The position numbers and the translations under genes were made by a program. The notes under the pieces were generated by a model. That model was not told the origin of the DNA, did no database searches, and was given only the letters and a program-made list of their open reading frames with translations. Below are positions 24,021-35,041 of a stretch of DNA of 64,000 nucleotides, in pieces. Where the stretch lies: contig PSQN01000015.1 of the NCBI GenBank assembly GCA_002989075.1, positions 310,001 through 374,000 of the forward strand, written 5' to 3'. Source of the stretch: Arthonia radiata (Eukaryota > Ascomycota > Arthoniomycetes > Arthoniales > Arthoniaceae). Every line of letters starts with the position of its first letter. The stretch's first letter is position 1.

Positions 24021-25455
24021 ATGGTTCGACGAGCACAATCTCCGGCCTATGTGCTGGGTGTGGGAATGACGAAGTTTGTCAAACCTCGTGGCAAAATCGA
24101 CTACTCAGTATGCGTTCCTCGCTACAACGCTAACCGCAACGAATACCTGACAGCTTGGACAGGAACTAGGCTATGAAGCTGGCATCAAAGCCATGCTCGA
24201 CGCGCAAGTCAACTACGACGAAGTAGACCAAGGCGTAGCATGCTACTGCTATGGAGATTCTACTTCCGGACAGCGCGTGTTCTATCAATTTGGCCTCACT
24301 GGCATACCCATATACAACGTCAGCAACAATTGCTCGACAGGGTCGACGGGTTTGTACATGGCCAAGCAAGCGGTCGCCAACGGCGCCGCGGACGTTGTGC
24401 TGGTAGTCGGCTTCGAGAAGATGGCGCCAGGCTCGCTGTCTTCTCATTGGAACGACAGGCTTAATCCTACCGGTCTGTTTGGCCAGATGATGGTGGAGAC
24501 AAGGGGCATTACTAATGCTCCTGGCGCTGCTCAACAATTTGGTAATGCTGGACGTGAATACATGGAAAAGTACGGCGCCAAAGCGGAAGACTTTGCAGAG
24601 ATCGCGCGAGTCAATCACGAGCATTCGAAACGGAACCCGTACTCGCAATTTCAAGACGAATACTCCCTCGAGCAGGTAATGAAGTCGCCGATGATCTTTG
24701 AGCCTCTTACCAAGCTTCAGTGCTGCCCAACCTCGGATGGCAGCGCGGCGGCTGTGGTGGTATCGCAAGCTTATCTTGACGCAAATCCACACATGAAGGA
24801 CCGCGCTATCCTCATCGCCGGCCAAACGTTGCAGACAGACACTGAGTCCGTTTTCTCCAAAAGCGCCATTGATCTTGTTGGCTACGGAATGAACAAGAAG
24901 GCTGCCGAGACAGTGTTGGCCGAGGCCAAGACGGACATCAACGACGTAAAAGTTGTCGAGCTTCACGACTGCTTCTCTGCGAACGAATTGTGTGTGATCG
25001 ACGCCATTGGACTATGTCCGAAGGGGAAGGCTCACGAAATGGTGCGTCGTGGCGATATCACATACGGTGGGAAGGTCATTATCAATCCCTCGGGAGGATT
25101 GATTAGCAAGGGCCATCCTCTAGGAGCTACCGGGCTCGCACAATGCGCTGAATTGACGTGGCACCTGCGAGGCTGGGCAAACAACCGGAACGTCAAGGAT
25201 ACGACGGCCTGTTTCCAGCACAACCTGGGACTTGGCGGTGCCGTTGTTTGCTCGGTGTACAAACGAGCAGACGGAAAAGCTGCGCCAGAAAATATGACCA
25301 ACGATCAAATTGGCAAGATCAATGGTCTCGGGTATAATCCAGCTGTGGAGGCGAAGGGGTTTACGCAAGCACAAGCAAACTCTGTTAGGAGTAGGACGAA
25401 GGCGGACCCATACGCGTTGCAAGATACACAGCAGAAAGTGCAAGCTCGGTTCTAG
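24021..25455 (+). CDS. SCP-x-type thiolase (peroxisomal acetyl-CoA C-acyltransferase-like)
   Basis: Model: join(24021..24107, 24163..25455), 459 aa; the 55-nt intron has a GTATGC donor and the second of two AG acceptors (24162) gives IDYSELGYEAGIKAML, as in orthologues. Thiolase landmarks: nucleophilic Cys in NNCSTGSTG (about residue 84), VVGFEKMAPGSL, HDCFSANEL, and the GHPLGATG His motif near residue 340. It matches the thiolase half of sterol carrier protein X, which cleaves 3-oxoacyl-CoA of branched or sterol-derived chains. The SCP2 domain of animal SCP-x is absent, as usual for fungal members. The C-terminus ARF is a possible but non-canonical PTS1 peroxisomal signal. Confidence 0.9.
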
Positions 25456-26497
25456 CATAGTCGCGGTTCGTGGTCGTGATAATTCATCCTGGAGGAACAC
25501 GTAGCTCCGATAATCAAGGATTGCAGACGGATGCCGTTGCCCGAACCTATTTTTGAGAGCATGAGTCTTGTCCAGAAGAGCTGATCGGATCGCATAGCAG
25601 GCCTAATAGAGCTTTCATGCGCACCTCGAAACACGTAGGTGGACTCGGTGAGCCGCGAAAGTAGGCTCGCTCTGTAGACTGGAATTGGAGATGGTAGGGC
25701 TGATAGCGGCACAGTTGTCGTCGTTTCGTGTTGCGGAGTGCATTCGCGCAAACAGCTAGACCTCCGTGAAGTGAGATTAAGAGGTTGAGATGGCGTTTGT
25801 AAGAAGCAAACCGTCTTGTGAGAACTTCGCCCTGGAGCTGCGAATGATGCCACCGAGATTCCGGAGGTGCTGCTGCAGAAGCTTGAAACAACAAGAATGC
25901 AAACTCCACGTCGCGGTTGTCGAGCCAGGGCGAGGTCGGGCTGAACGGTCAGTCTGGAAGCGGAAGTCGAGGAGAGAGCGAGATAGACTAATGCAGCCTG
26001 GCCCGAGATGCGACCCAATCAGAGGCCGCACGCGAGGTCTTGGCTGCCCCCCGAAACGATGCACACCGGCTGAAAGTGGGTGCGACCTTGGCTGTTGGAC
26101 GCAGGAGAAGAGGCCGGCCGCGCTGATTCGAGTGCACGTCTCTGGCGGAGATGCCCCCTGCGCTTCCATCTTCGAGAATAAGAGGTCTCCGTCTCCACCG
26201 CAGACTCTTCCTTGTTTCTCCCTCCCTCTCTCTTACCTCTGCCATCCTCTGACCGCACGACTTCTTTGTCTCTCTTTAAGGACCGTTCAGTCCTGTCCAC
26301 TCTTTCATCGCAAGAGCCAGTCTCTTGTCTTACATTCGTTTATCTGACTTTGCAAGTCGCTGTGCGCCAGCAAGCCCTCACTCTTTCAAGCTGTTCACCA
26401 TCTCCGCGATCCCCAACATATCTGCCTGTCAGCAAGCCAGTGTCAGCACAAACAACCAATCAAACTCCCACCAAACAAACCCACCTCCAAACTCGCC
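25456..26497. promoter_or_regulatory. Upstream region of secreted DPBB protein gene
   Basis: Roughly 1 kb with overlapping open frames but no domain. From about 26,190 to 26,497 the plus strand is strongly pyrimidine-rich and then CA-rich, typical of a fungal core promoter and 5' leader of a well-expressed gene. Confidence 0.5.
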
Positions 26498-27523
26498 ATG
26501 AAACAATTTGCAGTCGTCGCTGGCCTCGCTGCCACCTTGGCTGCCGGCAATGTTCACTTCCCCAACAACCACGGCCATGGTCACGCCCACGCGCGTCGCG
26601 ACTATGGAAATGGTCCCTTCACTTCTTGGACCACCACCGTCGCATGGGAAACTGTCACCATCACCAAGTACGGCAACGCCGAGTCAACTCAACCTGGCGG
26701 CGGACAACAACAGAACGCCTACGTAGCCCAGGGCCCTCCAGCAGGTGCCGCTGTATCTGCCCCTGCTTCTGCGCCTGCCTCCGTGCCAGCGCCGGCGCAG
26801 CCTCAAGTCCAAGCACCTGCCCCCCAAGTCCAAGCTGCTGCCGTGCAGCCCAGCACTGCAGTCGCTCCGAGCACTCCCGTCGATGTGAACGCTGCGCAGG
26901 CGGCCGCCAATGCCGCACAAGAAAGCGTTAATGCCGCACAGAAATCAGCCGACTTCGCGTACCAGGATGGCATGATCTCCAAACAAGGCAACCCTGGTGG
27001 TGCCGCTCCGTACGTGGCGACTCTAAACCCCTCATCACAAGCATACCCAACTCAGACGCAACCCGTCGTCGCTCCGTCCAGCTCCGTCGCAAGCCCCCCT
27101 GCGCAATCGGGCGGTGGCAGCCCTGGCGGGAGCACTGGAGGCCCTCTATCGTATTCTGCCTCGGCCACATACTACCCCACCAGTAACGATCCAGGCTACT
27201 GCGAGTTGGGGACCAGTGACATGGGCCATACCATCGCCATATCCGAATCAATCCTGGCTGCGGCAGGTGGCGGTGGTAGAGGAACGAGCAACCCGCTGTG
27301 TGGCCAGAAGGTCACTTTCGTCGTCAAAGGCACATCTTACAGTGCTGAGGTCAGAGACAAATGTGCAGCATGCTCTGCGGATCCCAAGGGCCTTTTCGAC
27401 ATTCCTCAAGGTTGGGCTGCAGAGATATACCCCGACATGATAGCATCCGGTCACGTTCCGATCGACTCATGGTCCTTTGACGACCCGGCCAAGGGTCAAA
27501 TGTACGCAAGCTACATCAAGTGA
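26498..27523 (+). CDS. Secreted double-psi beta-barrel (RlpA/expansin-like) protein
   Basis: 341 aa in one frame. Signal peptide MKQFAVVAGLAATLAAGN, then a His/Gly-rich stretch with an ARRD site that could be Kex2-processed. Residues about 70-160 are an Ala/Pro/Val-rich spacer with imperfect APAPQVQA repeats, then a Ser/Gly linker. The C-terminal 125 residues form the DPBB domain: SASATYYPTSNDPGYCELG, LCGQKVTFVVKG, and the signature VRDKCAACSADPKGLFDIP, where the Asp and Cys pair match the barwin/expansin-like barrel. Proteins of this type are wall-associated or secreted and may bind or loosen polysaccharides; enzymatic activity is not established. Lacks a separate expansin CBM63. Confidence 0.85.
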   Translation: MKQFAVVAGLAATLAAGNVHFPNNHGHGHAHARRDYGNGPFTSWTTTVAWETVTITKYGNAESTQPGGGQQQNAYVAQGPPAGAAVSAPASAPASVPAPAQPQVQAPAPQVQAAAVQPSTAVAPSTPVDVNAAQAAANAAQESVNAAQKSADFAYQDGMISKQGNPGGAAPYVATLNPSSQAYPTQTQPVVAPSSSVASPPAQSGGGSPGGSTGGPLSYSASATYYPTSNDPGYCELGTSDMGHTIAISESILAAAGGGGRGTSNPLCGQKVTFVVKGTSYSAEVRDKCAACSADPKGLFDIPQGWAAEIYPDMIASGHVPIDSWSFDDPAKGQMYASYIK

Positions 27524-28963
27524 GGTGGCGCTGGTGATACCTTGCCTGACGCTTGGTAACGATGTCATGACCATATTCTTGAAGCTTTTTCTTGGATATG
27601 CGTGGAGCCGTACTGGACTCACTTGGTACGGATGCACGAAGAAGTGGACTACTCACCTCCTCTTCCACGGAGGGCAGGAGCAAGAGACACTACACGGCAC
27701 ATACCAACCTTTCTACGACGTGTACATTAGCTAGACAATTTCTTTCTCACGAAAAATGGGCGATTGAAGTCCTTTTCTATTTACTTCCAAGTCCAACAAT
27801 GCGGCGTTGGCCTTCATCGTGATTTGCAGTCGAAGCGCTGGCAGCCGCTTCGAGGCGTTCTGTACAGGCACGCTATGCTGAGCCGCATCTTCTTGTGCGT
27901 TGCCATCAACAAGTCATTAAGCGCCTGGCGCAATACGTGAAACTACGGGCTACCCCCTTATGGAGCCTGCACCTAATTGAGCTTTGACAATGACAGTCTT
28001 TGCTCCTCTGCCAGCAGATTGATGCTGATGTACGAGGGACTCGATTAAGTCTGCTCCTTTTGGAGATCTAGCAACGTGTCCTTATTTGCTCCTACGGTCC
28101 TCGTATTCCCACTGCCGATCTTGCGGCTTGGCTCGAGTGGTGCAGTCATAATTATGTCTTTACAGGGCTGCTCTGCTGTTGCCGCACATGGCCCTTCGAA
28201 TACGATATAACAGTCAGCGCTTCATGAGACGTGACAATGCTGACGCGAGGCACAGCTGAGTGCTGACACAAGCGCGGAGTGAGCGCAGAGTGAGCGTTTG
28301 CGCATTCGCAAGGGCCGTTTACCCAAGCATAAACAGCACGCCGAGTGGCCGATATTATTGCAGCCAAATTTGGGCAAGTCGCAAGCCCGAGCGCGAATCA
28401 ACGTCCATCTCCGTCCAATTTAGGTAGTAAGCTAGCAAGGTGCTGGAATAGCCTCATCAAATTCCCGGTCTCCCTTTCGCGCGTTCTTCTCACCACACAC
28501 AGCCCCGTCACTCTTCTTCCTTCTTGCTGTCGTCGTTGTCGTCAAAAAGTCGTCGTGAGGAGCTCCAGGTCAAGATAATCGCCATTGTGAAATATCAGGA
28601 CAAAGAAGCAAAGCCATTGTCACAGGAAAGCGCCAAGTCTTTGTCCTCACAATCTCCTGGCCAACCCTCTCCGACCGCGGCTGACTCTCCCACGCCCTCG
28701 CTGCTGCCACACGCTTTCACGTCCACTCAGTGCAAGCCTCTTCTCTTCATTCGGACATACATACACACAATGTCCATCTCATTGTTCTAATACATACCCA
28801 AGTCGCTCCTTTTGACTCTCCAGCCAACCTTGAAGCATCTGAGACGGTGCTTGTCCCTGCAGCAAGGTTGCGCGACTATCATTGGCCCATCACTCGCCGC
28901 GGCTGGACCGTCCGGTTACACACTGACTAAGAAGAATACCACTTGGGTTGCCTGCTGCCCAGG
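27524..28963. other. 1.4 kb gap and leader of the Ser/Thr-rich membrane protein gene
   Basis: No complete gene recognised. From 28,812 a plus-strand frame encodes a short Cys-containing stretch GYTLTKKNTTWVACCPG ending near 28,990, in a different frame from the downstream gene; it may be an unassigned upstream exon (see findings). Confidence 0.4.
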
Positions 28964-30394
28964 ATGGCTACTCCCTCGCGTTCTCAAGGTACTCCTTCCT
29001 CTCTCACTGCTGCTGACGACGCCTCCCCTTCACACGCCCTCTCCTCCACCACCAACCTCGATCGCCGCTTCACTGCACCGCCTCGATCTCCTCTGTCATT
29101 TCGCACGCTAATCGCCATGACTTCAGTCTTCAATCCTGCCGTCGCATCATCCCCAACAGCCGCAACATCACCAGCAACATCACCCTCAATCGCTACATCT
29201 CCCAGCGCCTCGGCTTCAAGTTTTAGTTTTGCATCGCCGTCAGTCTCATCGGCTGCCGCCTCACCGACGAGCTCATTCGCCGTCTCGAGTCCGGCTACAT
29301 CTGCACAAGCAGCCACGTCCTTCGTTGGCGCATCGTCTGCTCCTCAAAGTACAGTCGTCGTTCCTGGATCGACGGAAGCCCCAAGCGTCGTCACTGTCTC
29401 TGGAAGCGCTCAAGTCTCAACGGTTCTCGGGTCGACACAAGAACCTCAAACCGTTATTGGAAGTACTTCCATTTTTACACAGATACAATCGACAGCTCCT
29501 GGTCAAACAGGCCCCGTGGTTGTCACATCGTTCTCAACTGCGAGTGAAACTTCAACTGCTCCTGCCACCAGCTCACGAACGTCTTCAGCCGCTAGTTCCG
29601 CCACATCAAGCTCACCGGCATCTTTGCAGAATAACGGCAATGCTAACGGTAGCTCGAGCGGGTTGGGCACGAATGGCACAGTCGCGGTGGCGGTGGTAGT
29701 ACCTGTCGTCGTGGTTGGCCTCCTTGTGGCAGCAGGCATCTTTTTCTTCCGGAAAAGGAAGCAAAAGAAAACTACACAAGAAGCACGAAGGAAAGAGGTG
29801 GAAGAGTACGGCTACAATCCGAACCATGACCCTACACTACCCGCAGTCGGTGGTGGTGACTCCCCTGATATGGCGGAGGATAACGGCGGCTACAGAGGCT
29901 GGGGCAACAACACAGCCGGTTCAGCACGGAAGCCTTCCACGAATCTGTCCGGTGGCATTGGCATGGCAGTCTCAGATGATGGCCAACATCAGCCTGGCTC
30001 GCCAGGTCTGAACACCTCATCTGATGGTGGCCACTCCGAGCAACCACTCGTCGACGGACACAACGGCAGCATGGCGGCCGGTACTGCTGCTGGCGCTGGC
30101 GTCGGTGCAGGTGCAGCAGCAGCAGCGACAGCAGGCGGAGTGAAGCGTGGCCCATCGAATGCCTCATCACAGTACTCAGCAGCCGGCCAAACGGACGATT
30201 CGGACGACCGGCCTGCTGAGCACGGCTATGATACCAACTACAGCCAGTACACCCCTTACCGACCCGGCGCCACGAACTACGAGGACAACGCACAGCCAGT
30301 GATACAAGACGTCAGCGCGCGGCGGAACACTAAGATTGAGACGCCGTCGACATTACCTCAAAGAGGCAACTCTGGCATTGCTGCTAACTTTTAA
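28964..30394 (+). CDS. Ser/Thr/Ala-rich single-pass membrane protein (Mid2/Wsc-like topology)
   Basis: From ATG at 28964 the frame gives 476 aa. A long Ser/Thr/Ala-rich ectodomain (likely O-mannosylated) precedes one transmembrane helix (VAVAVVVPVVVVGLLVAAGIFFF, about 241-263), a basic stop-transfer RKRKQKK, and a Gly/Ala/Asn-rich cytoplasmic tail with an EEYGYNPNHDP stretch. The architecture resembles fungal wall-stress sensors, but no WSC Cys domain and no clear signal peptide are visible, so the 5' end is probably incomplete. An intron-like segment (28989..29126: GTACTC donor, GCTAATC branch, TTCAG acceptor) is 138 nt, a multiple of three without stops, so both spliced and unspliced forms would be in frame (430 or 476 aa). 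Confidence 0.7.
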   Translation: MATPSRSQGTPSSLTAADDASPSHALSSTTNLDRRFTAPPRSPLSFRTLIAMTSVFNPAVASSPTAATSPATSPSIATSPSASASSFSFASPSVSSAAASPTSSFAVSSPATSAQAATSFVGASSAPQSTVVVPGSTEAPSVVTVSGSAQVSTVLGSTQEPQTVIGSTSIFTQIQSTAPGQTGPVVVTSFSTASETSTAPATSSRTSSAASSATSSSPASLQNNGNANGSSSGLGTNGTVAVAVVVPVVVVGLLVAAGIFFFRKRKQKKTTQEARRKEVEEYGYNPNHDPTLPAVGGGDSPDMAEDNGGYRGWGNNTAGSARKPSTNLSGGIGMAVSDDGQHQPGSPGLNTSSDGGHSEQPLVDGHNGSMAAGTAAGAGVGAGAAAAATAGGVKRGPSNASSQYSAAGQTDDSDDRPAEHGYDTNYSQYTPYRPGATNYEDNAQPVIQDVSARRNTKIETPSTLPQRGNSGIAANF

Positions 30395-31160
30395 AATCAC
30401 AACAATATGCATGATGGATGGCGTTTTGGAGCAATTACCACAGACAAGATTGTGTACAGGGAGGTTGGGAACATGCCATTCTTTGGATGGCTCTGCTGTC
30501 GTGTCCTCAATTGGACCGGAATACGCGACGGTCATTGCGATTCGACTTCTCTCAATGATGAACATTACACTACACCACACACTACTAATATTTTGAAGGC
30601 ACAACGTGTCTGAATCATGACAACCACACTCTCATACTCTCACACTCTCATCACCACACCCTCACTCAGACCCTCACTCAGACACAACTCTCATATCACA
30701 TCAGTCGAAGCTCCTGTGCTTCACCGGCCAGAGTCGCTGCCCGTAAATAAACCCAGGAAGGAACTGTCGGAAGCGAAGCCTCACGACTGGTCGTCAGTAC
30801 ATAGCTAGCACATTCTGTAATACCAATACCAACGCCAAAGATTTCAAACTTTGACCCTGAATCTGCTTTTTTCTTCAAGCTTGCCCAAAATCTTTGTTCA
30901 CGCAATCGGTACTGTAGTTATTATGTGCTCAGACGCCATCTCAAAGCTTGTGTTGAGTTCGTGCGCGTTTGCCTAGAGTTTGCCCTCTCACGTGAGATTT
31001 ATGTCACCTCCGCCGCAGCTGACTCCGTATCTTTCTTTCTTCTTTCTCACCGACCTCCGACCTCCGAACATCAAACTTCGTCGCCACCACAAACATCATC
31101 ACCATAATTCGACTCGATTAATAGCTTGACGCCTCTCACGATTTGAGTAAGGAACGAACG
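30395..31160. other. Spacer before SERF gene
   Basis: No gene seen. A short run of CTCACACTCTCA-like and CCCTCACTCAGA repeats lies at about 30,628-30,690. Confidence 0.45.
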
Positions 31161-31894
31161 ATGGCACGAGGCAACCAGCGCGAAAAGGCCCGCGAAAAAT
31201 CCGCGAAGGAGTCGGCGAATCAGGTGGGTTTTTCTTTGTCTTTTCTTCGCCCTCGGCGTGAATATCCGCGTCCAAGCCTTGCCGGGGTTACGTTTGATAG
31301 GCAGGCGAACGCGGTTGTTGCTGTTCAGTAAGACGCAACCTATGTGGCGGAAGCAGCGATATGCGGTGTCCAGTGTCGCCTACGAGCTGGACGGCGATCC
31401 GGCGATCCGCTCACTCTGCATCCGCTGTGTCGAGCGCGCGCTGGAAGACGAGGAGATGCTCGGCGGCACTCACTCAAGCCCACATGCTGGCAGCGAACTG
31501 GCCACAGCAGACAATCACTACAACACCATCGAAGAATGCTATCGACCAACGCCATCGAGCAATGCTATCGAACAGCGCCATCAAACCCCATTCTCGCCTT
31601 CACGGCACAACCCCCCAGCGTAGCGCCTCTCACACAAAGCAGTATTTAAGTTTGAAGAACTGGTGCTGACTGAGACACAAACAGAAAAAGAAAAATAGCA
31701 TGACCGGCGCCGAGTTCCAGAAGGCGAAGGAGGACGCCGCGGCGATTATGCGGGAGAAGCAGGCGAAGGGTGTGTCCTTGTTCTACTTTCCCTCGCACCC
31801 ATGTCGTTGCCGGATGAGTTACCGGCCAGAATGGGCGCTGACGTGAACTGCAGCGGACGCGAAGAAAGGCGAGCCGAGTGGGCAGAAGAAGTGA
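31161..31894 (+). CDS. 4F5/SERF-family small basic protein
   Basis: Model: join(31161..31223, 31685..31769, 31854..31894), 62 aa. The exons are short: MARGNQREKAREKSAKESANQ, then KKKNSMTGAEFQKAKEDAAA with IMREKQAK, then DAKKGEPSGQKK. The opening MARGNQR and the following Lys-rich core are the 4F5/SERF signature. Animal SERF proteins are small disordered factors that alter amyloid aggregation and bind nucleic acid; the fungal role is not settled. The first intron is 461 nt, very long for this genome, and contains a 13-bp tandem repeat. The phase works at both joins (0 and 1). Confidence 0.85.
31528..31590 (+). repeat. 13-bp tandem repeat in SERF intron 1
   Basis: About four and a half degenerate copies of a 13-bp unit close to ATCGANCAAYGCY follow one another without gaps. 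Confidence 0.7.
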
Positions 31895-32149
31895 ATGTCA
31901 GTTCACGCTGGAACTGGAGGGGCCGTGCTCTAGCAGCCGACGTGAGGCGAGCATGGAATGATAGTTGAGGATCATGATGGATCATGACGGTGGAGGTTTC
32001 GAATATGCGACTTGGCGAGGCGTTTCGGCAGCATGGACAGCAGTCGCTCCTTCATAGTAAGATGGGCGAATGGCGCTATGGATAGACAACACCTGATTCA
32101 CTCAACGATTGACGATGGACTCGTCTTACATTTCCTAGACTATAGATCT

Positions 32150-32205
32150 TCACTAAACTTCACTAAACTTCACGACCTCCACGACCTCCACGACCTCCAC
32201 GGCCC
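32150..32205 (+). repeat. Short tandem repeats (CTTCACTAAA and CACGACCTC units)
   Basis: Two copies of a ten-base CTTCACTAAA unit are followed by four copies of a nine-base CACGACCTC unit, directly before the larger array. Confidence 0.75.
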
Positions 32206-32239
32206 CAGCCTGCTAGTACACGCAATCTCCCATAACCAC

Positions 32240-32620
32240 GTACTCCTAACTACGCACCCCTTCTAATTACTCACCCCTCCTAACTACGTATCCCTCCTAA
32301 CTACTCACCCCTCCTAACTACGTACACCTCCTAACTACGCACCCCTCCTAACCACGCATCCCTCCTAACCACGCACGTCTCCTACCACGCACCTGTCCGA
32401 ACCACGCACCTCTCCGAACCGCGCACGTCTCCTAACCACGCAACCCCGAACCACGCACCTCTCCTAACCACGCACCTCTCCAAACCACGCACCTCTCCTA
32501 ACCACGCACCTCTCCTAACCACGCACCTCTCCTAACCACGCACCTCTCCTAACCACGCACCTCTCCTAACCACGCACCTCTCCTAACCACGCACCTCTCC
32601 TAACCACGCACCTCCCATCC
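32240..32620 (+). repeat. 17-bp minisatellite, about 22 copies
   Basis: The unit is close to TAACCACGCACCTCTCC. The left copies carry TAACTACG and CACCCC variants and some length changes; the last seven (from about 32,497) are nearly identical. 17 is not a multiple of three and no frame runs through, so it is noncoding. Confidence 0.93.
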
Positions 32621-33978
32621 CTTCTCCCACACCCCTCACACACCCATCCCAGCAGACTTCCACACCCACTCATCCTACGCCTATTTTTTCACAACAAACT
32701 ACATCACGGACGTAAACAAGCACCGTAACTCTGCTAGCAAGTGTAGTATCGCAGTCGATCGTCTTCCGTCATAGCATCACTGCGACGGATTACAAGACTC
32801 TATCGCTGCTTCTGTTTGTGGCAGTTGTACATCGTGTGTTAGCTACAGTGATAACTCTGTTTGTTCCTCGCGACGTCGTGTCTGTTTGGCTCATGCCGCT
32901 CGGGGGCTCGGGTGTGCGTTGCTGGTGACTCTGTGGATAGCGCTGCTACGGGCATAATGAGATGGCGGGTTGGTGTTCGAATGGGATTCGTGCAGCCATG
33001 GAAGTGTGGATGCCGCGGGAACTTGTTCAATAAGATAGGAAGTGTTGGTGTGGATGTGATCGCTCCCATGCTCGAGATGTCGTTGCTAACGAATGATCAG
33101 ACCCTCGGTGGTGTTTTTGATATTGGCGCAAAGGATGGTTAATGTGTGACAGCCAAGCGGTAGACTGGGATTGGTAAACTGCAAGATGAATATTGGTAAA
33201 AGGAACAAATGATAAACGGCAGACCAAGCAGACACTGGTGGAAGGCAATGTGTCTAAATAGCTGAACTCTCCTGGGAACATGCACAGAGGGAGCAAGAGA
33301 CGCCTTGACTACCATGCGGTGCGGTGGCGCGATTGTGTGAGCGTATGAACTTACGGTGACGGTGCGATACTGACGCCGACGTCGATATAGACGTTGGGGT
33401 GGAGCGCTCGAGGAGGCAGCGTGTCCTTGAAGATCACGCTCGGTGCGTTCGCGTAACATGGCTGGGCAAACACTGTCTTGTGACTCAAAGACGGTTGAAG
33501 GTTTGCTGCTGCTTCAGTCGGAGTCCTGACGAAGACGAAGCTATCTGCGTGCAAACGACGGAAACGGTGATTGACAACGAATAATGCGCGCGAGCTCTGT
33601 CTGCGTCTCGCAGTGAATGAACTAGCGAGTAGACTATCGAGGCATAGAATTCAAGAAGATGTGTATCCTGGATGAAGGATGTGCTTGCGGCAAACCATGG
33701 CTTGCGAGGAGTCAGTGCTCGGAAAGAATGTTCCTGGCATGTTCCGAGATGGTATGCTTGAAAAGAAGGTATCGCGGAAAAGACTGTCGGTACATCGTCA
33801 TTCATCACCTATACATAAATACAATACAGTAGTAAAGATCGTGGGTATGCGAAACGAAAAGAATGAATGCTGTGTCGCCCAGAAAACCACCATGAACGCC
33901 CTCGCTATGCTCGACTGCCCTAGGCAGGATTACCACGCACTCGCCACGCACTCTCTTAGAAGGCACAGCCTTTCAATC

Positions 33979-35041
33979 TCAATGCTCGTACCGACCCGGC
34001 ACATACCGCGCTGGATGATACGTGCTGTCTGGTCGGTTCATCGTTGCGAACTGCGGCACCAGGTGCGCAAACTGTGGGTTCACGTTCAGCGGGCCGGAGA
34101 TCTGCATGCTGCGCTGTCGCTCCAGGCGCTCTTCGTGGTCGCTGTAGTAGCTGCTCGGCGCCGGTGGAGCTTTACCGTTCTTTGTTTGCGGCTGCGGATG
34201 ATTGGCACGTTCGCGCATGTCGACGAGTGACTCTTGCGAGCTCGACTTGACCGGACGTGAGATGTTGGGTCGACGAGGCGCGCCGTTGGCTTTCTCCGTA
34301 TAAGTAGGGAGAATGGCAGACGGCTTGAAGCGGGAAAGGCGCTGTTTCCACGGTACTTTCGTCTGCTGCTTGCCGGCGTTGCTGGATGCGCTGGCGGTGT
34401 GATACGAGCCGGCCTTGCTCCCCCAGCTCGAGTTCTGTTGAGAACCTGGCATCCGATCCCACGGGTTCTGCGGAGGAAAGGACGTGAGAGCGACAGCGCC
34501 CTTCCCGCGGATCATACGCGCAGTCACCCTTGGAGCCTTTTGGCGGAATATGAAGGACGTGAGGATATTGAAGATGCCAAAGACGAAGGCGAGAATGCCG
34601 GCGCCTAGGATAATGCGGTAGAAGCCCAACCCGAGCGCGTCAGAGGACGAAGTTGGTTTGTTGAGGTTGCCGAGTGTGGTCATACCCAGGCAGAGCATGA
34701 GCAAGCCGAGGAAGTTAAATGAGTGACTAGGGGAAAGGAGAGGGTGGTTGTTGAGGAAGTAAGCCCGGCATAGGGACCACTCCGAAAGGATGAGGAAGAA
34801 GGACAGAATGATGGTGATGACGTGGGAGACGGCCTCGAAGAAGAAAAACTGGAGACTATTAGTCGCCAGAGTATGAGAAGTTCAAGCTGTGAGTAATACA
34901 TACGTGAGTCTCCATGTGCATTTTGGCGAGGAGCACGCAGTTGGCTGCAGCGACTGCGAGCAGGGTGATGATATTGAAAGCGCGGAGAATGTTCAGGATA
35001 ATGTAGCCTGGGCCTGCTAGCATCTTCGCTGAGATGCCCAT
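33979..35041 (-). CDS. Fungal four-helix membrane protein (DUF7598-like)
   Basis: Model: complement(join(33979..34848, 34904..35041)), 335 aa. The 55-nt intron (GTATGT donor, ACTAAT near the branch, CCAG acceptor) joins AKMHMETH to FFFFEAVSHVITII in frame. Four hydrophobic helices: ILNILRAFNIITLLAVAAANCVLL, VITIILSFFLILSEWSL, SFNFLGLLMLCLGMTTLGNL, and FYRIILGAGILAFVFGIFNIL. A long polar, basic, Ser/Pro-rich cytoplasmic tail follows. The order (helix, ILSEW, long tail) matches a widespread ascomycete family named DUF7598; I rely on memory for that name. Function unknown. Head-to-head with uL24m at a distance of 1.1 kb. Confidence 0.78.

Larger units (their letters stand above)
31895..33978. 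other. 2.1 kb convergent gap with minisatellite
   Basis: Contains the repeats listed separately (32,150-32,620). The remaining 1.3 kb has small open frames without recognisable content. Confidence 0.5.

Noticed and set aside
33679-34230. 183-codon plus-strand frame
   Set aside because: Overlaps the conserved membrane-protein gene on the other strand and has no recognisable domain.
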